Positions 63,585 through 64,000 of a stretch of DNA of 64,000 nucleotides are shown one piece after another. Each line of letters opens with the position of its first letter. Positions within the stretch are counted from its first letter, which is position 1. Origin of the DNA: Mimachlamys varia (taxonomy: Eukaryota > Mollusca > Bivalvia > Pectinida > Pectinidae); contig OX392529.1 of NCBI GenBank assembly GCA_947623455.1, forward strand, positions 57,989,186-58,053,185, written 5' to 3'. The position numbers were made by a program, and so were the translations under genes. Under the pieces are notes generated by a model. It was not told the origin of the DNA and did no database searches. It saw nothing but the letters and a program-made list of their open reading frames with translations.

Positions 63585-63860
63585 AAACTAGGCCAAAAAA
63601 TATTTTATTGGTTTCCGTCGGATCTTTGAAAATGTATATGTTATAGGCTAACCAGAAACAAAACGTGACACTTTGCTTCCGTTAAACCTACTTGACCAAA
63701 TAAATGATAGCATTGTTAATCGTCGGATCTTTAAATGTATATGTTGTAGGTTAACCAGAAAATAAACGTTACGTCTTGCTTCCGCTTAACAAAACTAGGC
63801 CAAAATAATGATGTTTGTGTGATTTAAGTTGATCAGAATATTAACGTTACAATCGCATTT
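63585..63860. repeat. about 103-bp tandem repeat, 2-3 degenerate copies
   Basis: Shared segments are AAACTAGGCCAAAA, CGTCGGATCTTTGAAAATG, TGTATATGTTATAGGCTAAC, CAGAAACAAAACGTGAC and TTGCTTCCGTTAAAC, spaced by about 100-105 bp. The third copy fades out by 63,860. Confidence 0.75.
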
Positions 63861-64000
63861 CACTAACCCACAAAAATGAGAGACAATACTTTACTAACAA
63901 ATGGGAGACTTCCGAAAGCCCGAATACATTAACTGTTAAGCACATATTCTCTGTGTGTTCGATATAGCATTTTCACCGACTCAATCCTTAGCTTATATAA

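Overview
The window looks like nuclear DNA of a bivalve mollusc. It holds AT-rich, intron-bearing sequence, several dispersed repeat families of a kind common in bivalve genomes (ends such as AGCTCACCTGG, CCGT-rich 5' leaders, internal arrays of about 145-157 bp), a tRNA-headed SINE, decayed LINEs with PHD fingers, and one animal gene. The species cannot be named from the sequence. Nothing bacterial or phage-like is present.

Layout. 1-34,397 is one uninterrupted satellite of about 69/70 bp units (roughly 495 copies) that runs off the left edge. It is built from nested block duplications, including a 5.28 kb block repeated back to back. 34.4-37.0 kb is a mosaic of a LINE 3' end, small minisatellites and a TIR-bounded element carrying two tandem arrays. 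37,051-42,408 contains the last three coding exons of a carnitine O-acetyltransferase (CRAT) gene on the + strand, ending in the peroxisomal signal SKL. Its penultimate intron is filled by two repeat elements. Its last intron carries a 27-bp minisatellite that appears to have grown out of the upstream exon's own 3' end and splice donor. 43.9-47.2 kb is a 41/47-bp minisatellite broken by three separate insertions. 47.3-56.7 kb is a cluster of tandem-bearing dispersed elements (called families A and B here, with C and D fragments) plus one SINE. 57.0-60.6 kb is a degenerate LINE with ORF1 PHD fingers, endonuclease and reverse transcriptase. 60.6-64 kb is mostly unassigned, with a B fragment, a pogo-like MITE and a short tandem repeat.

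How it fits together. The only supported host gene is CRAT. No upstream CRAT exon is recognised between the satellite and 37,051, so the array probably lies inside a CRAT intron, unless the locus is truncated or misassembled. Families A, B and C share a layout: a 5' stem-loop, a copy of its left arm in inverted form near the 3' end, a short palindrome, and a terminal CTTGTT. With a clean insertion between T and T, this points to non-autonomous Helentron-type rolling-circle elements. Family A units also carry a conserved cluster of AGGTCA-like nuclear-receptor half-sites. All long open frames over the satellite and the element arrays are by-products of repeat length and are not annotated as genes.
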